DNA of 64,000 bases from JBALVT01 sp036960305. GTDB taxonomy: Bacteria; Pseudomonadota; Gammaproteobacteria; Pseudomonadales; Halieaceae. A model generated the notes under the pieces. That model did not search any database and was not told where the DNA came from. It saw only the letters and a program-made list of their open reading frames with translations. The position numbers and the translations under genes are program-made. The stretch spans positions 46,673 to 110,672 of the forward strand of contig JBALWA010000007.1 in assembly GCA_036960305.1 (NCBI GenBank). Direction: 5' to 3'. Position 1 is the stretch's first letter, and each line of letters starts with the position of its first letter. This document shows, piece by piece, positions 44,496 to 53,590 of the stretch.

Positions 44496-46023
44496 CTACG
44501 ACGCCATAATCATTGGCGGCGGCCACAACGGCCTCGCCTGTGCGGCCTATCTGGCCAAGGCAGGCAGAAAAGTCATCGTGCTGGAAGCCGGCGAGCAATT
44601 AGGCGGTCTGGCCGCAACAAGAGAGTTCGCACCGGGCTTTCGTGCCTCGGTGGCTCAAACCGTACCGCAGTTGACGCGTGCGCTAGTGCAAGAACTTGAA
44701 TTGGAAAAGCACGGCTTTGTCCTGGCCGCCGAGTCGCTACCAACACTTGCCCTGGCGCCCGGAGAACAAGCAATAACGATTACTGACGCGGGACTGCTCA
44801 ATGCCAGCGCCGCGGACACCGCCGCCTTCACAGAGTATCAACGCCTACTTAAGAAGTTCTCCGACGCCATTAACGCCTTTTGGCACAAGCGGCCGCCCGC
44901 GATCGCTGATGGAGACAAGGGAGACCTGTTTACCCTGGGACAATTCGGCTGGAACCTGCGCCGCTTGGGGAAAGACGATATGCGTGAAATGATGCGCATG
45001 ATTGCTCTGCCTGCCCAGGATCTGGTCGATGAGTACTTTGAGAACCCCGCGTTAAAGGCCGCCCTCAGCTGGGACGCAAACGTAGGCAGCAAGCTGGCGC
45101 CGCGTTCTCCCAATAATGCGGTACTGGCGTTACTACTGCGCATGAGCGGGGATCTGACGGGCGGTCTGCCCCTGCCCAGAGGTGGTACAGGCGGGTTGAC
45201 GGATGCACTGGCATCCGCCGCCCGCTCCTACGGCGCTGAAATCCGCAGTAACGCAGAGGTTGAAAGCGTACTGGTAGAAGACATGGCCGCCGTTGGTGTG
45301 ACCCTGCAAGGCGGAGAACAGTTGCGCGGCGCAAAAATAGTTTCTAACGCGGATCCAAAAACCAGCTTCTTTAAGCTGTTGGGTGCGCAACACCTGGATG
45401 TGCAATTTACCCACCGCATCAACCGCCTGCGCAACGAGGGCTACGTCGCCAAGTTACACCTGGCCCTGGACGGAGTCCCCGAGTTTAATGGACTGACACG
45501 CCCTGAAGGACGATTGATGTTAACCCCTTCACTGAAGCATATCGAAAACGCCTTCGATGAGGCGAAGTATGGCGGCTACGCCGCAGAGCTGCCGATGGAG
45601 GTCGTAATACCCAGTTTAGTCGACGACTCGCTCGCACCTGCTGGGAAGCACGTTCTTTCGGCCAATGTGCAGTACGCACCCTACGCCGTAAAGGGTGGTT
45701 GGGATGCACACCGGGATCAATTCCTTGCCAACACAATCGCCACGCTGAAACAGTATGCACCTGATATCGAAGGGCACATTGTCGCGAGTGAACTGCTCAC
45801 GCCGGCTGACCTGGAAAAACAATTCCGTGTTGCCGGAGGCCATTGGCATCACGCGGAGTTTGCCCTCGACAACTGGTGGATGAACCGTCCGACTTATGGG
45901 GCTTCCCAGTATAAGACGCCGGTATCCGGTTTCTATCTCTGCGGCGCCGGCGCTCATCCGGGCGGCGGCATAATGGGTGCCTGCGGTGCCAATGCCGCCC
46001 GGGCCATTCTGGAGGACCGTTAA
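44488..46023 (+). CDS. COG1233/PYROXD2-like flavoprotein B, module 2
   Basis: This flavoprotein has 511 residues from ATG 44488; GAGGA lies 8 nt upstream, better placed than for ATG 44482 or 44467. The FAD motif GGGHNGLACAAYLAKAG is followed by LGGLAATREFAPGFRASVAQ. The C-terminal FYLCGAGAHPGGGIMGACGANAAR identifies the B type. Upstream, the start overlaps the A gene by 8 nt, so the two are translationally coupled, which favours an equimolar A-B complex. The GcvT-like gene begins 2 nt after its stop. Confidence 0.9.
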   Translation: MSNYDAIIIGGGHNGLACAAYLAKAGRKVIVLEAGEQLGGLAATREFAPGFRASVAQTVPQLTRALVQELELEKHGFVLAAESLPTLALAPGEQAITITDAGLLNASAADTAAFTEYQRLLKKFSDAINAFWHKRPPAIADGDKGDLFTLGQFGWNLRRLGKDDMREMMRMIALPAQDLVDEYFENPALKAALSWDANVGSKLAPRSPNNAVLALLLRMSGDLTGGLPLPRGGTGGLTDALASAARSYGAEIRSNAEVESVLVEDMAAVGVTLQGGEQLRGAKIVSNADPKTSFFKLLGAQHLDVQFTHRINRLRNEGYVAKLHLALDGVPEFNGLTRPEGRLMLTPSLKHIENAFDEAKYGGYAAELPMEVVIPSLVDDSLAPAGKHVLSANVQYAPYAVKGGWDAHRDQFLANTIATLKQYAPDIEGHIVASELLTPADLEKQFRVAGGHWHHAEFALDNWWMNRPTYGASQYKTPVSGFYLCGAGAHPGGGIMGACGANAARAILEDR

Positions 46024-46025
46024 CC

Positions 46026-47246
46026 ATGCCACTTTCTTCAACCCTGCTAACCGCAGACGCCATCGCACACGTACACGACGGCATACTGCCCTCTCCCTTT
46101 CACAGCCGAACGTCGCAGTTGAACATCAACCAGGTTTGGGTCGAATGGAATGGTTATGCCTCGGCCAGCTATTACTCGGACGCTCACCTGGAGTATTTTT
46201 CCACTCGCAATACCTGTGGCGTGTTTGATGTATCCCCAATGCGTAAGTACCGGGTGAAAGGCCCACACGCTGAAGCTATGCTTAACCGTATGGTGACAAG
46301 GGATGTGATTGGCCAGGCAGTTGATACCGTGGCGTACAACGTCTGGTGTACCGACGCTGGCAAGCTGATTGACGATGGCACCCTGTTTCGGATTGCGCAG
46401 GACGAATTCTGGGTTTGTTGTGCCGATCCGGCCTTTGACTGGCTGCAGCTGAGCAGTGTGGGTTTCGATGAGTTGGACATTAGCGATATCAGTGAAGATA
46501 TCGCCGCGCTAGCCCTTCAGGGCCCCACATCCTGCGCCCTGCTCAAGGCCATGGGTTTTAGCGGTGTTGAGACCCTGGAACCTTTCGGCATTGCCCGCTT
46601 CCCTTTTGGTGCCGGGGAAATCATGGTATCCCGCACGGGCTACACCGGCGACCTGGGTTACGAGCTGTGGCTGAATACCGGCGATGCAGAACTACTGTGG
46701 GACGAATTGTTCAGCAAGGGGCTGGTCTATGGTATACAACCGTTAGGCGATGAATCACTGGACATGGCCCGGCTTGAAGCCGGTTTCCTGGCGCCGGATG
46801 TGGACTTTCATGGTTCCCTGCACACAGTGGAGCTGGGGCACGACCACAGCCCGTTTGAACTGGGGCTGGGTTGGATCGTCAACTTTAAAAAGGGGCACTT
46901 CAGTGGCCGCAAAGCTCTCTTGGCGCAGAAGGAATCCGGTAACTATCGACGCATGCTGAAACTCGATATAGAGGGAAATAAGCCGGCAGAAAACAGTATT
47001 CTTTACGCCGACAAAGCCTGTAAGAAAGAGATCGGTTATGTGACCTCAGCTATGTGGTCGCCTGTGGTAAAAGCAAACATCGCCTACGGCCTGGTGGAAG
47101 CGAAGTATTTTCAAGGACCGATCTGGGCCGAAGTCTACTATCAGAAAGAGCTGCGTTGGTGTCGTAAGGTAGCCGCCTGCACGCGAGTGACCAAACCCTT
47201 TTGGGCACCAGCTCGTGCAAAGCAAACACCGCCACCTGACTGCTAG
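46026..47246 (+). CDS. GcvT/aminomethyltransferase-family protein, module 2
   Basis: This 406-residue protein resembles the module 1 and 3 proteins along its length. Shared features are WNGYASASYYSDAHLEYFS, GVFDVSPMRKYRVKGP, LIDDGTLFRI with the catalytic-region Asp pair, SRTGYTGDLGYELW, GRKALL and DIEGNKPAENS. The tail FWAPARAKQTPPPDC is almost that of module 1. It is the last gene of the module 2 operon, in the order A, B, GcvT. GGAGGACC precedes the ATG. A role in receiving a one-carbon unit released by the A-B flavoproteins, on tetrahydrofolate, is inferred. Confidence 0.9.
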   Translation: MPLSSTLLTADAIAHVHDGILPSPFHSRTSQLNINQVWVEWNGYASASYYSDAHLEYFSTRNTCGVFDVSPMRKYRVKGPHAEAMLNRMVTRDVIGQAVDTVAYNVWCTDAGKLIDDGTLFRIAQDEFWVCCADPAFDWLQLSSVGFDELDISDISEDIAALALQGPTSCALLKAMGFSGVETLEPFGIARFPFGAGEIMVSRTGYTGDLGYELWLNTGDAELLWDELFSKGLVYGIQPLGDESLDMARLEAGFLAPDVDFHGSLHTVELGHDHSPFELGLGWIVNFKKGHFSGRKALLAQKESGNYRRMLKLDIEGNKPAENSILYADKACKKEIGYVTSAMWSPVVKANIAYGLVEAKYFQGPIWAEVYYQKELRWCRKVAACTRVTKPFWAPARAKQTPPPDC

Positions 47247-47264
47247 GTTTTCTGCTCTGTCAGA

Positions 47265-48662
47265 TTAGAAACCCACGTTACCGCTGGGCATCGGGGGATA
47301 GTCACCGACCGTGACGCCCTCACGCTGGACCTGATCAATCGACTCCTCCATAAGGTCCAGTGCTTTCATCAGATTCTCCGGCGCCATATTCAGCGCGGGG
47401 TACATTCGTACCTGGGGCTCAAAATCACAGATTGCCCAGACGCCCCGCCGTAACATGGCATCGCGAACTGAGCGAGCGACGTAATAGTCTTCCTCACCCT
47501 CCCGCTCCGAGCGAAAGGAAACGCCCATCAGTAGACCCAGCGTACGCACCTGGCCGACGATACTATATTGCGCTTCCCAGCCTGACATTCTCGATGAGGC
47601 AAGGGCTGCCAGATCAGTGGCATGCTGGAGGATGTTGTCACGTTCATAGATCTCCAGGGTCTTCAGGGCCGCTGCACAACCAGCCGGTGTACCGGCGAAA
47701 GTAGAACCCCCACTTGCACGGGGGTTATCACCGAGAATGGCATCCTTTGCCGCAACACCCGCGCAGGGTTCAATACCGCCCGAGAGATTTTTACCCGCTA
47801 CCAGAATATCGGGTACCACGTCATAGTGCTCTATTGACCACATCTTACCGGTACGACCAAGACCGGTGAGCACTTCGTCAGCAATCATCAACCAGTCAAA
47901 TTTATCGCAGATACGGCGCACGCCTCGGACAAAGTCCACACTGGGAATCCAGTTTCCACCTTCAGCGAGACCCGGTTCGATGATGATGCCCGCGATGTTC
48001 TCGGCTGGGACAACAAACTCTGGAAGATGTGTCTCGAGGTACCAAAGACAATACTCGACGTACTGTTCCTGGTTCATGCCTGCGGGTATGTTTTCTGAAT
48101 AGGGGTAAGGCGCTTTGAGTACGCCTCCGGCCCAACCCTCCATGTAGAGATTGTTATCGCTGTTATAGGCACCCACCATCTTGGTCCCCAGGCCCTCGCC
48201 GTGGAAGCAGGAAGTGAAGCTAATGATGTAACGCCTTTTCGTGTAACAGAGCGCCAGGTGAATGGCGGCTTCGGCAGCCTCAGTCCCCGAGACCTCAAAA
48301 CTGAAGCGCGACAGTTCATCCGGCAAAGTGGCTACGATCTCCTGAGCCGCCGGGATACGCAAAGGATGTTCCCACTGAAACCCATACTGCTTATGCGCCT
48401 GATGCACGGCTTCAATGATTTCCGGATGGCAGTTACCCAGCGGATTGGTAGCCCAGCCATTCTGTAAATCGATAAACTGGTTGCCGTCGAGATCCCAGAC
48501 AAAATCGCCCTCCGCGCGGCCGACTACCATCTGCGCAGGGGCTGCGTAGCCCTTGTTGGCACTTTTCTTTGCCGCATTCTGGTAGGAGATGCCGCCGCGC
48601 AGCTGGGACATGCCACCTTCAAGCAGCGCCCTGCTCTCTTTCCCTGGCAATAAATCACTCAT
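47265..48662 (-). CDS. Class-III (PLP-dependent) aminotransferase
   Basis: This 465-residue enzyme of the aspartate aminotransferase superfamily, class III, has the PLP-binding segment LMIADEVLTGLGRTGKMWS and the Schiff-base lysine in DILVAGKNLSGG. The early GWATNPLGNCHPEI segment is typical of the family. It probably transaminates an omega-amino acid or polyamine. The gene overlaps the purU gene by 4 nt (ATGA), so they are cotranslated. It is convergent with module 2. The exact substrate cannot be assigned. Confidence 0.9.
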   Translation of the reverse strand: MSDLLPGKESRALLEGGMSQLRGGISYQNAAKKSANKGYAAPAQMVVGRAEGDFVWDLDGNQFIDLQNGWATNPLGNCHPEIIEAVHQAHKQYGFQWEHPLRIPAAQEIVATLPDELSRFSFEVSGTEAAEAAIHLALCYTKRRYIISFTSCFHGEGLGTKMVGAYNSDNNLYMEGWAGGVLKAPYPYSENIPAGMNQEQYVEYCLWYLETHLPEFVVPAENIAGIIIEPGLAEGGNWIPSVDFVRGVRRICDKFDWLMIADEVLTGLGRTGKMWSIEHYDVVPDILVAGKNLSGGIEPCAGVAAKDAILGDNPRASGGSTFAGTPAGCAAALKTLEIYERDNILQHATDLAALASSRMSGWEAQYSIVGQVRTLGLLMGVSFRSEREGEEDYYVARSVRDAMLRRGVWAICDFEPQVRMYPALNMAPENLMKALDLMEESIDQVQREGVTVGDYPPMPSGNVGF

Positions 48663-49531
48663 GGGGTAAACACCACGGTCTTGTTACCACGCACGATCAC
48701 CCTGTCCTCTAAATGATAGCGCAGCCCTCGCGACAGCACCGAACGTTCCACATCCCGACCCAAGCGCACCATATCGTCCTTGCCACTACCGTGATTGACG
48801 CGAATCACGTCCTGCTCGATTATCGGCCCCTCGTCCAGGTCCTCGGTGACATAGTGGCAAGTTGCACCTATTAACTTAACACCCCGGTCGTACGCTTTCT
48901 GATAGGGGTTGGCTCCGACAAACGAGGGCAGGAAGCTATGATGTATATTAATTAGTCGCCCGGCGTAGGTCTTACACAACTGTGGCGGAATAATCTGCAT
49001 ATAGCGTGCTAGCACAATTGTATCCGCCTGGTGCCGTTCGATAATCTCGGCGGTTCTGGCGAAGGCCTCACTCTTATCCTCTTTGGGAACCGGCACGTGA
49101 TGAAAAGGAATACCGTGCCACTCAACCATGCTGCGCAAATTCTCATGATTGGATAGCACACAGGGAATCGTACAATTGAGCTCGTCGCTCTTCCAACGAT
49201 GCAAGATATCCGCCAGGCAGTGTGAAGAGTGACTGGCCATTATGACCACACGCTGAGGTTTACTGCTATCACGAAGGTACCAATCCATGGACAATTCCTG
49301 CCCTAATACCTCAAAATCCTTTCGAAAAAGGTCAACGCTGACGTTCAACGAGGGGGAGTCGATCACATTGCGGAGGTAAAACCAACCCTGGTCTATATCC
49401 GTATGATGATTCGATTCAATCAGGGATCCCCCGCGCTCGGCGACGAACTGGCTTACGGCTGCCACAATGCCTACCTGGTCAGGGCAGGACACGATCAGGG
49501 TATAGGTAGACTGACTGGGTGATTCATTCAT
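48659..49531 (-). CDS. purU: Formyltetrahydrofolate deformylase
   Basis: From ATG 49531 the protein has about 290 residues, the usual size of PurU; the frame is open to 49588 but the extension is not conserved. An N-terminal ACT domain (LIVSCPDQVGIVAAVSQFVAERGG) is followed by the formyl-hydrolase domain. NIHHSFLPSF and VTEDLDEGPIIEQ hold the catalytic Asn, His and Asp. The enzyme hydrolyses 10-formyl-tetrahydrofolate to formate and tetrahydrofolate in the cytosol. In methylated-amine pathways it regenerates the folate carrier, which fits three GcvT-like proteins and two Rieske demethylases nearby. Confidence 0.93.
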   Translation of the reverse strand: MNESPSQSTYTLIVSCPDQVGIVAAVSQFVAERGGSLIESNHHTDIDQGWFYLRNVIDSPSLNVSVDLFRKDFEVLGQELSMDWYLRDSSKPQRVVIMASHSSHCLADILHRWKSDELNCTIPCVLSNHENLRSMVEWHGIPFHHVPVPKEDKSEAFARTAEIIERHQADTIVLARYMQIIPPQLCKTYAGRLINIHHSFLPSFVGANPYQKAYDRGVKLIGATCHYVTEDLDEGPIIEQDVIRVNHGSGKDDMVRLGRDVERSVLSRGLRYHLEDRVIVRGNKTVVFTP

Positions 49532-49627
49532 GGAACAGTTTCCGGCTAATTGATATCGAGAGGCTATACGGGAGCCCCAATTGGACACCGCCTAATCTGT
49601 ACAGCTGTTTAATTATTTGAATAGTCA

Positions 49628-49633
49628 TATAAT
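49628..49633 (+). promoter_or_regulatory. Candidate -10 element of the TetR-GNAT gene
   Basis: A perfect TATAAT lies 63 nt before the start codon; a weak -35 (CTGTTT) is 17 nt upstream. The palindrome ACAGCTGT (49601-49608) overlaps that -35 and could be an operator. Confidence 0.35.
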
Positions 49634-49695
49634 GCCATTTTGGCCGAGGCTTTCCAAGCGCCGGAGCACGAAACCTAACAGGCGAGAAAAACCCT

Positions 49696-50820
49696 ATGAG
49701 CAACAACAAAGCAGGTAAAAAGTCCGCCATTCAGGCGGAGAGACGCAAGCTGCTCATAGACGCCACCATGAGCGCCATTTCAGAGCACGGTCTCTCCCAG
49801 CTTACACTGGCTAAAATCTCGTCCGTGGCCGGCCTCAGCGCAGGCTCTGTCAATTTCCATTTTACCTCCAAAGAAGCCCTACTACTGGCAACCCTGACTT
49901 TCCTCGCCGAAGAATTCGAGCAAGGCGTCGACAGCGCACTGGCACAAGCGGGCCCGGAACCAGCCGCACGATTGCTTGCACTACTGGATGCCTCCGTGGA
50001 TCCCGCGATCACCGAACCGCGCAAAATGGCTGTGTGGTTTGCATTTACAGCAGAAGCACGCGGCCGTGAGGACTACCAGCGAATCTGCGGCGGGCAGGAC
50101 CGGAAGATTCTCAATCTTACTCAGGAACTGTGCAAGGAGATCATCAACGAGGGCAAACGGCAGAATCAGATGCATGCTGGCGCCATGGCCAACGCGGTGC
50201 AGGGCCTGGTTGACGAGATTTGGCAGGATATCCTTTATGCGGGCGATGGCTATAACCGAAAAGAAGCCCGCTTTATGTACCTCTCCTTCTTATCCAGCGT
50301 GTTTCCCTGGGCTTATGAAGCACCCATACGAGGCGACAGTGAGACAAAGAGGCTCTCTACCAGCGACAAGTCTTTACGTATCATTAGTGCAAAGGCCGAA
50401 CACATCAACGAAGTGGCACAGTTATTCGATTTTTACAGGCAGTTTTACGAAGAGCCGGCTGATCTGAAGCTCGCACGACGCTTTATAGGACAGAATATAA
50501 AACAGGGGCGCTCGACAATTCTCCTTGCCCTGGACAAATCCGGGAATACACTCGGTTTTACGCAGCTATACCCACAATGGTGCTCGGTGGCCGCCCAGCC
50601 CTTCATGACGCTGTACGATCTGTATGTGGATGATAGCGCTCGGAACATGGGCGTCGCCAGGGAGCTCATGGCTGCTGCCGAAAAAACCGCTCGAAAATCA
50701 AAAGCCTGTCGAATTGACTTGGAAACCGCACGAGACAATCACTCCGCACAGTCGCTTTATGAAGACCTCGGATACGAGCGGGAACAGGTGTTTTATAAGT
50801 ACTCGCTAGCACTGGACTAA
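49696..50820 (+). CDS. TetR (BetI-like) regulator fused to GNAT acetyltransferase
   Basis: This 374-residue protein has two domains. Residues about 14-62 are the TetR helix-turn-helix (SAGSVNFHFTSKEALL). Residues about 85-205 form a BetI-like sensor domain, similar to the other BetI-like protein at 58109 (AVWFAFTAEARGREDY against AVWYAFWGEAKSRPTY). Residues about 227-374 are a GNAT N-acetyltransferase, with the acetyl-CoA loop R316-NMGVA321 and DNHSAQSLYEDLGYE. TetR proteins normally end after the sensor, so this is a fusion. It may couple amine sensing with acetylation of the effector or a protein, which is inference. It is divergent from purU and convergent with the aminotransferase. Confidence 0.9.
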   Translation: MSNNKAGKKSAIQAERRKLLIDATMSAISEHGLSQLTLAKISSVAGLSAGSVNFHFTSKEALLLATLTFLAEEFEQGVDSALAQAGPEPAARLLALLDASVDPAITEPRKMAVWFAFTAEARGREDYQRICGGQDRKILNLTQELCKEIINEGKRQNQMHAGAMANAVQGLVDEIWQDILYAGDGYNRKEARFMYLSFLSSVFPWAYEAPIRGDSETKRLSTSDKSLRIISAKAEHINEVAQLFDFYRQFYEEPADLKLARRFIGQNIKQGRSTILLALDKSGNTLGFTQLYPQWCSVAAQPFMTLYDLYVDDSARNMGVARELMAAAEKTARKSKACRIDLETARDNHSAQSLYEDLGYEREQVFYKYSLALD

Positions 50821-50838
50821 CCAGCGGCAGTGAAACCC

Positions 50839-52203
50839 TCAGACTGATCGCAACGCTTTCTCAGCCAGCTCCAGCGCTTGACGAAGGGCACCCACCATTT
50901 CATCAATCTGGTCTCGTGTGATAATGAGAGGTGGAGACATGATGCAAACGTTAATTAACGGCCTTACCAGCAGACCAAGGTCGTGGCAGTAATTGTCCAC
51001 TAATTCGCCCAGGGCATAATCCTGATCCAGTAGCGCATCGCCAATTGCATCGTTGTCGATACGCATCTCTACTGCCGCCATCAAGCCTGTGCCGCGTACA
51101 TCGCCCACCAGCGGCATGTCCATCAGCGTACGGAGCTGTCGCTGGAAGTAAGGCCCAACATCCTGAACGTGCGCTAGTATCTTCTCGTTCTCCAGAATAT
51201 CCCAGCTCGCCAGGGCAGCAGCGCAGGACACCGGGTTGGCCGACCAGGTGTAACCATTGGAGTAGATATTGCCGTTGGCATTTTCGCCGGTGATTTTGGC
51301 AAGGAAGGCATCTGAAACCGCATAACCGCCCAATGGCAAGTAACCAGAAGTAACCCCCTTGGCGAAGGTAATAATGTCCGGCACTACGCCAAATACCTCC
51401 TCAGAGGCAAACCAGTGTCCCAGACGACCAAATGCAGTGACCACCTCATCGGCGATATAGACAATGTCGTATTTCCGGGTGAGCTCCCAGCAACGCTGGT
51501 TGTAGCGAGCCGGAGGCACGATAACACCACCTGACCCCAGTATCGGTTCGGCGATAAAGCACATCACATTTTCCGGACCAAGCTGAAGAACCTTTGCCTC
51601 AAACTCCGCCACGAGATCATCACAAAATTCCGACTCGCTGCGGCCATCGCCATAGTGGTACAAACTGGGGGCAGTCAGAAAATGCACCTGATCTTTCAGT
51701 ACATCCATGGCTGTCTTGTCGCGTTCTTTACCGGTCACTGATGCAGAGAGGAACGTACTACCGTGATAAGCTTTGTCCCTTGACAGGATATGCTTGCGGT
51801 CGGGCTGCCCCTTGATATTGTTCGCCAGCTGACAGAGTCGCAAAGCAGAATCTACAGCGGTCGAACCCCCCGTTGTGAAGAATATACGATTGAGATCCCC
51901 CGGGGTTTTTTCGGCTATACGAAGAGCGAGCTCTGTCTCAGGTTTGCTAATTACATTGAATGCACTGGCGTAGCCCAACCGCATGATCTGTGCGGCCACG
52001 GCATCGGCTATTTCCTTTCGTCCATAGCCTGTCTGCATACACCACATTCCGGCGGGACCATCGATCATCTTCCGGCCCTGATCGTCGAAGATGTAAATAC
52101 CCTCACCCCGCTCAATAACGGGGGTTGAGTCATCCTCCCCCAGCGCGGGAAGATCAGCCCATGGGTGCAATAAGTTGCGATTGTAGATGTCTCGCTCGTT
52201 CAT
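50839..52203 (-). CDS. Class-III aminotransferase, polyamine/omega-amino-acid type (SpuC-like)
   Basis: This 454-residue aminotransferase matches the SpuC/beta-alanine-pyruvate group in length and motifs. GPAGMWCMQTGYGRKEIADA lies near the N-terminus, IADEVVTAFGRLGHWFAS in the PLP region, and the Schiff-base lysine is in ITFAKGVTSGYLPLGG. SpuC-type enzymes move the amino group of putrescine or cadaverine to pyruvate. The gene overlaps the Rieske gene upstream by 4 nt (ATGA), suggesting that the amine released after N-demethylation is the substrate of this enzyme. That link is inference. Confidence 0.9.
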   Translation of the reverse strand: MNERDIYNRNLLHPWADLPALGEDDSTPVIERGEGIYIFDDQGRKMIDGPAGMWCMQTGYGRKEIADAVAAQIMRLGYASAFNVISKPETELALRIAEKTPGDLNRIFFTTGGSTAVDSALRLCQLANNIKGQPDRKHILSRDKAYHGSTFLSASVTGKERDKTAMDVLKDQVHFLTAPSLYHYGDGRSESEFCDDLVAEFEAKVLQLGPENVMCFIAEPILGSGGVIVPPARYNQRCWELTRKYDIVYIADEVVTAFGRLGHWFASEEVFGVVPDIITFAKGVTSGYLPLGGYAVSDAFLAKITGENANGNIYSNGYTWSANPVSCAAALASWDILENEKILAHVQDVGPYFQRQLRTLMDMPLVGDVRGTGLMAAVEMRIDNDAIGDALLDQDYALGELVDNYCHDLGLLVRPLINVCIMSPPLIITRDQIDEMVGALRQALELAEKALRSV

Positions 52204-53465
52204 GAGTGTTGGGCCACTCTGCCCATTGTTTGCAGATACCAGTCGACGAAACTCTGTAGGGTTTCTTCGAACTCAGGGTGATAGGGGCCCGGCTCAAAGA
52301 AGCGTGAATTTACCCCCTCGCTGTTACGGCTAATGATGTATTCATCTTCCAGGGAGGTGTTGTGCCAGAGCCATATAAGTTTGTCCACATCGTAGTCTCG
52401 CCCCTCAGCGGCATCGCCGTTAACGAACCAGATCACTTCCATATCAGTACTCGTAAGCCCACGTGGGATAAAGCGATACAGCACGCAGTGGTCCGGGTAG
52501 TTGAGCATGAAGCTCAGCGGCCCCATCTGGAAATCACCAACCCCCCCATCAAAGCCCTTGATATGGCCCATTAGCGGCGCCACGGCTTGGCCATCCTCGC
52601 TGCCCGTGTGATAGCCGTCGTAGAGGCCATAGCGACTGGTGTAGACACAGGCGCCGAAACTCGGGGCATCGCTGTAAATTGCGTAGTGTTCCTTGCCCAT
52701 GCCTTTTACACCGGTTACCTCCTCGGTGCGATCCAGCATGGCCTGCACCCGATCGCGTACATTGCATTCCAGGTCCTTCAGGGTATGCATACGCGCATAT
52801 GCCCGATGAGAGGTGGCGCAGTGATAGCACTCGAGGTAATTTTCCAGTACCAGCTTCCAGTTCGCATCTATCTGGTAGCTTTGCTTATGAGCGACTTTCG
52901 CATTGGGGAGATCATAGGCACCCAGCGGTTCGTCCAGCGCGCTTAGCGCTTCGAGAAAGTCTCCGGCTTGCGGGTCACAGTTGACAAACACCATGCCCTG
53001 ATAGACAACACATTTCATCCGCTTAAGGCCGTAATCTGCGGTGTCAAACCCTGGCTTCATCTCCATACTGCGCGCGGCCTTCAAGGCACCGTCACTTTGG
53101 TACACCCAACCGTGATAGGGGCAGACAAACGTCTTGCGATTACCGGAATGCTCCTCACAGACCCGGGCTCCCCGATGGCGGCAGACATTCATTAGCGCGT
53201 GAATTTCACCGCTTTGATCGCGACTGAGAATAATTGAGTCCTCGCCGACCTCAAAAAGCTGAAAATCTCCAGGATTGGGTATTTCTGAGACATGGCAGGC
53301 ATAGAGCCAACTGCGAAACACCAGATGGTCCAGCTCCTTCTCGTAAACAAGATGGGAGCGATAGAAGTAGGAGTCAATGGCCCGACCATGGTGTGCGACA
53401 GACTCCTCAACCCGAGAAGATAGTTTTTCAACGGAGTCGTCTACATCGGTGGCAATGAATTTCAT
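52200..53465 (-). CDS. Rieske oxygenase alpha subunit, quaternary-amine demethylase-like (copy 2)
   Basis: This 421-residue protein has a Rieske site at C95-x-H97 and C115-x2-H118. The catalytic iron site is E212-C-Y-H215-C-x3-H220 within NWKLVLENYLECYHC. The Glu in place of the usual bridging Asp is as I recall for carnitine monooxygenase CntA and the glycine-betaine group. It differs clearly from copy 1 in sequence, so a different substrate is likely. GGGAAAG precedes the ATG, and the upstream aminotransferase-coupled arrangement links it to amine breakdown. No reductase gene is adjacent. Confidence 0.9.
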   Translation of the reverse strand: MKFIATDVDDSVEKLSSRVEESVAHHGRAIDSYFYRSHLVYEKELDHLVFRSWLYACHVSEIPNPGDFQLFEVGEDSIILSRDQSGEIHALMNVCRHRGARVCEEHSGNRKTFVCPYHGWVYQSDGALKAARSMEMKPGFDTADYGLKRMKCVVYQGMVFVNCDPQAGDFLEALSALDEPLGAYDLPNAKVAHKQSYQIDANWKLVLENYLECYHCATSHRAYARMHTLKDLECNVRDRVQAMLDRTEEVTGVKGMGKEHYAIYSDAPSFGACVYTSRYGLYDGYHTGSEDGQAVAPLMGHIKGFDGGVGDFQMGPLSFMLNYPDHCVLYRFIPRGLTSTDMEVIWFVNGDAAEGRDYDVDKLIWLWHNTSLEDEYIISRNSEGVNSRFFEPGPYHPEFEETLQSFVDWYLQTMGRVAQHS

Positions 53466-53475
53466 GGTCTTTCCC

Positions 53476-53483
53476 GAACGTTC
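53476..53483. promoter_or_regulatory. GAACGTTC palindrome in the Rieske leader
   Basis: This 8-bp palindrome lies 10 nt upstream of the copy 2 Rieske ATG. From memory, BetI operators contain a similar TGAACGTTCA-like core, and two BetI-like regulators are encoded nearby, so it may be their site. Confidence 0.35.
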
Positions 53484-53504
53484 AGCTGTAATGACTAAAG
53501 CGCA

Positions 53505-53534
53505 AGAATACTACAAATCTATACACTCATTCAA
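53505..53534 (-). promoter_or_regulatory. Candidate sigma-70 promoter of the Rieske-aminotransferase operon
   Basis: On the minus strand, TTGAAT (53529-53534) and TATTCT (53505-53510) are 18 nt apart and lie 40 nt upstream of the Rieske start. The rest of the 125-bp gap holds nothing else I can support. Confidence 0.4.
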
Positions 53535-53590
53535 ATTTCTATACAGGCATTTAGTTGCGTGAGAGGCACTTCAAAATTGGAACACCATGC

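Noticed and set aside
47236..47272. Imperfect hairpin GGTTTTCT/AGAAACC as a terminator
   Set aside because: The stem is short with a bulge, has no T-run and partly lies in the convergent coding sequence.
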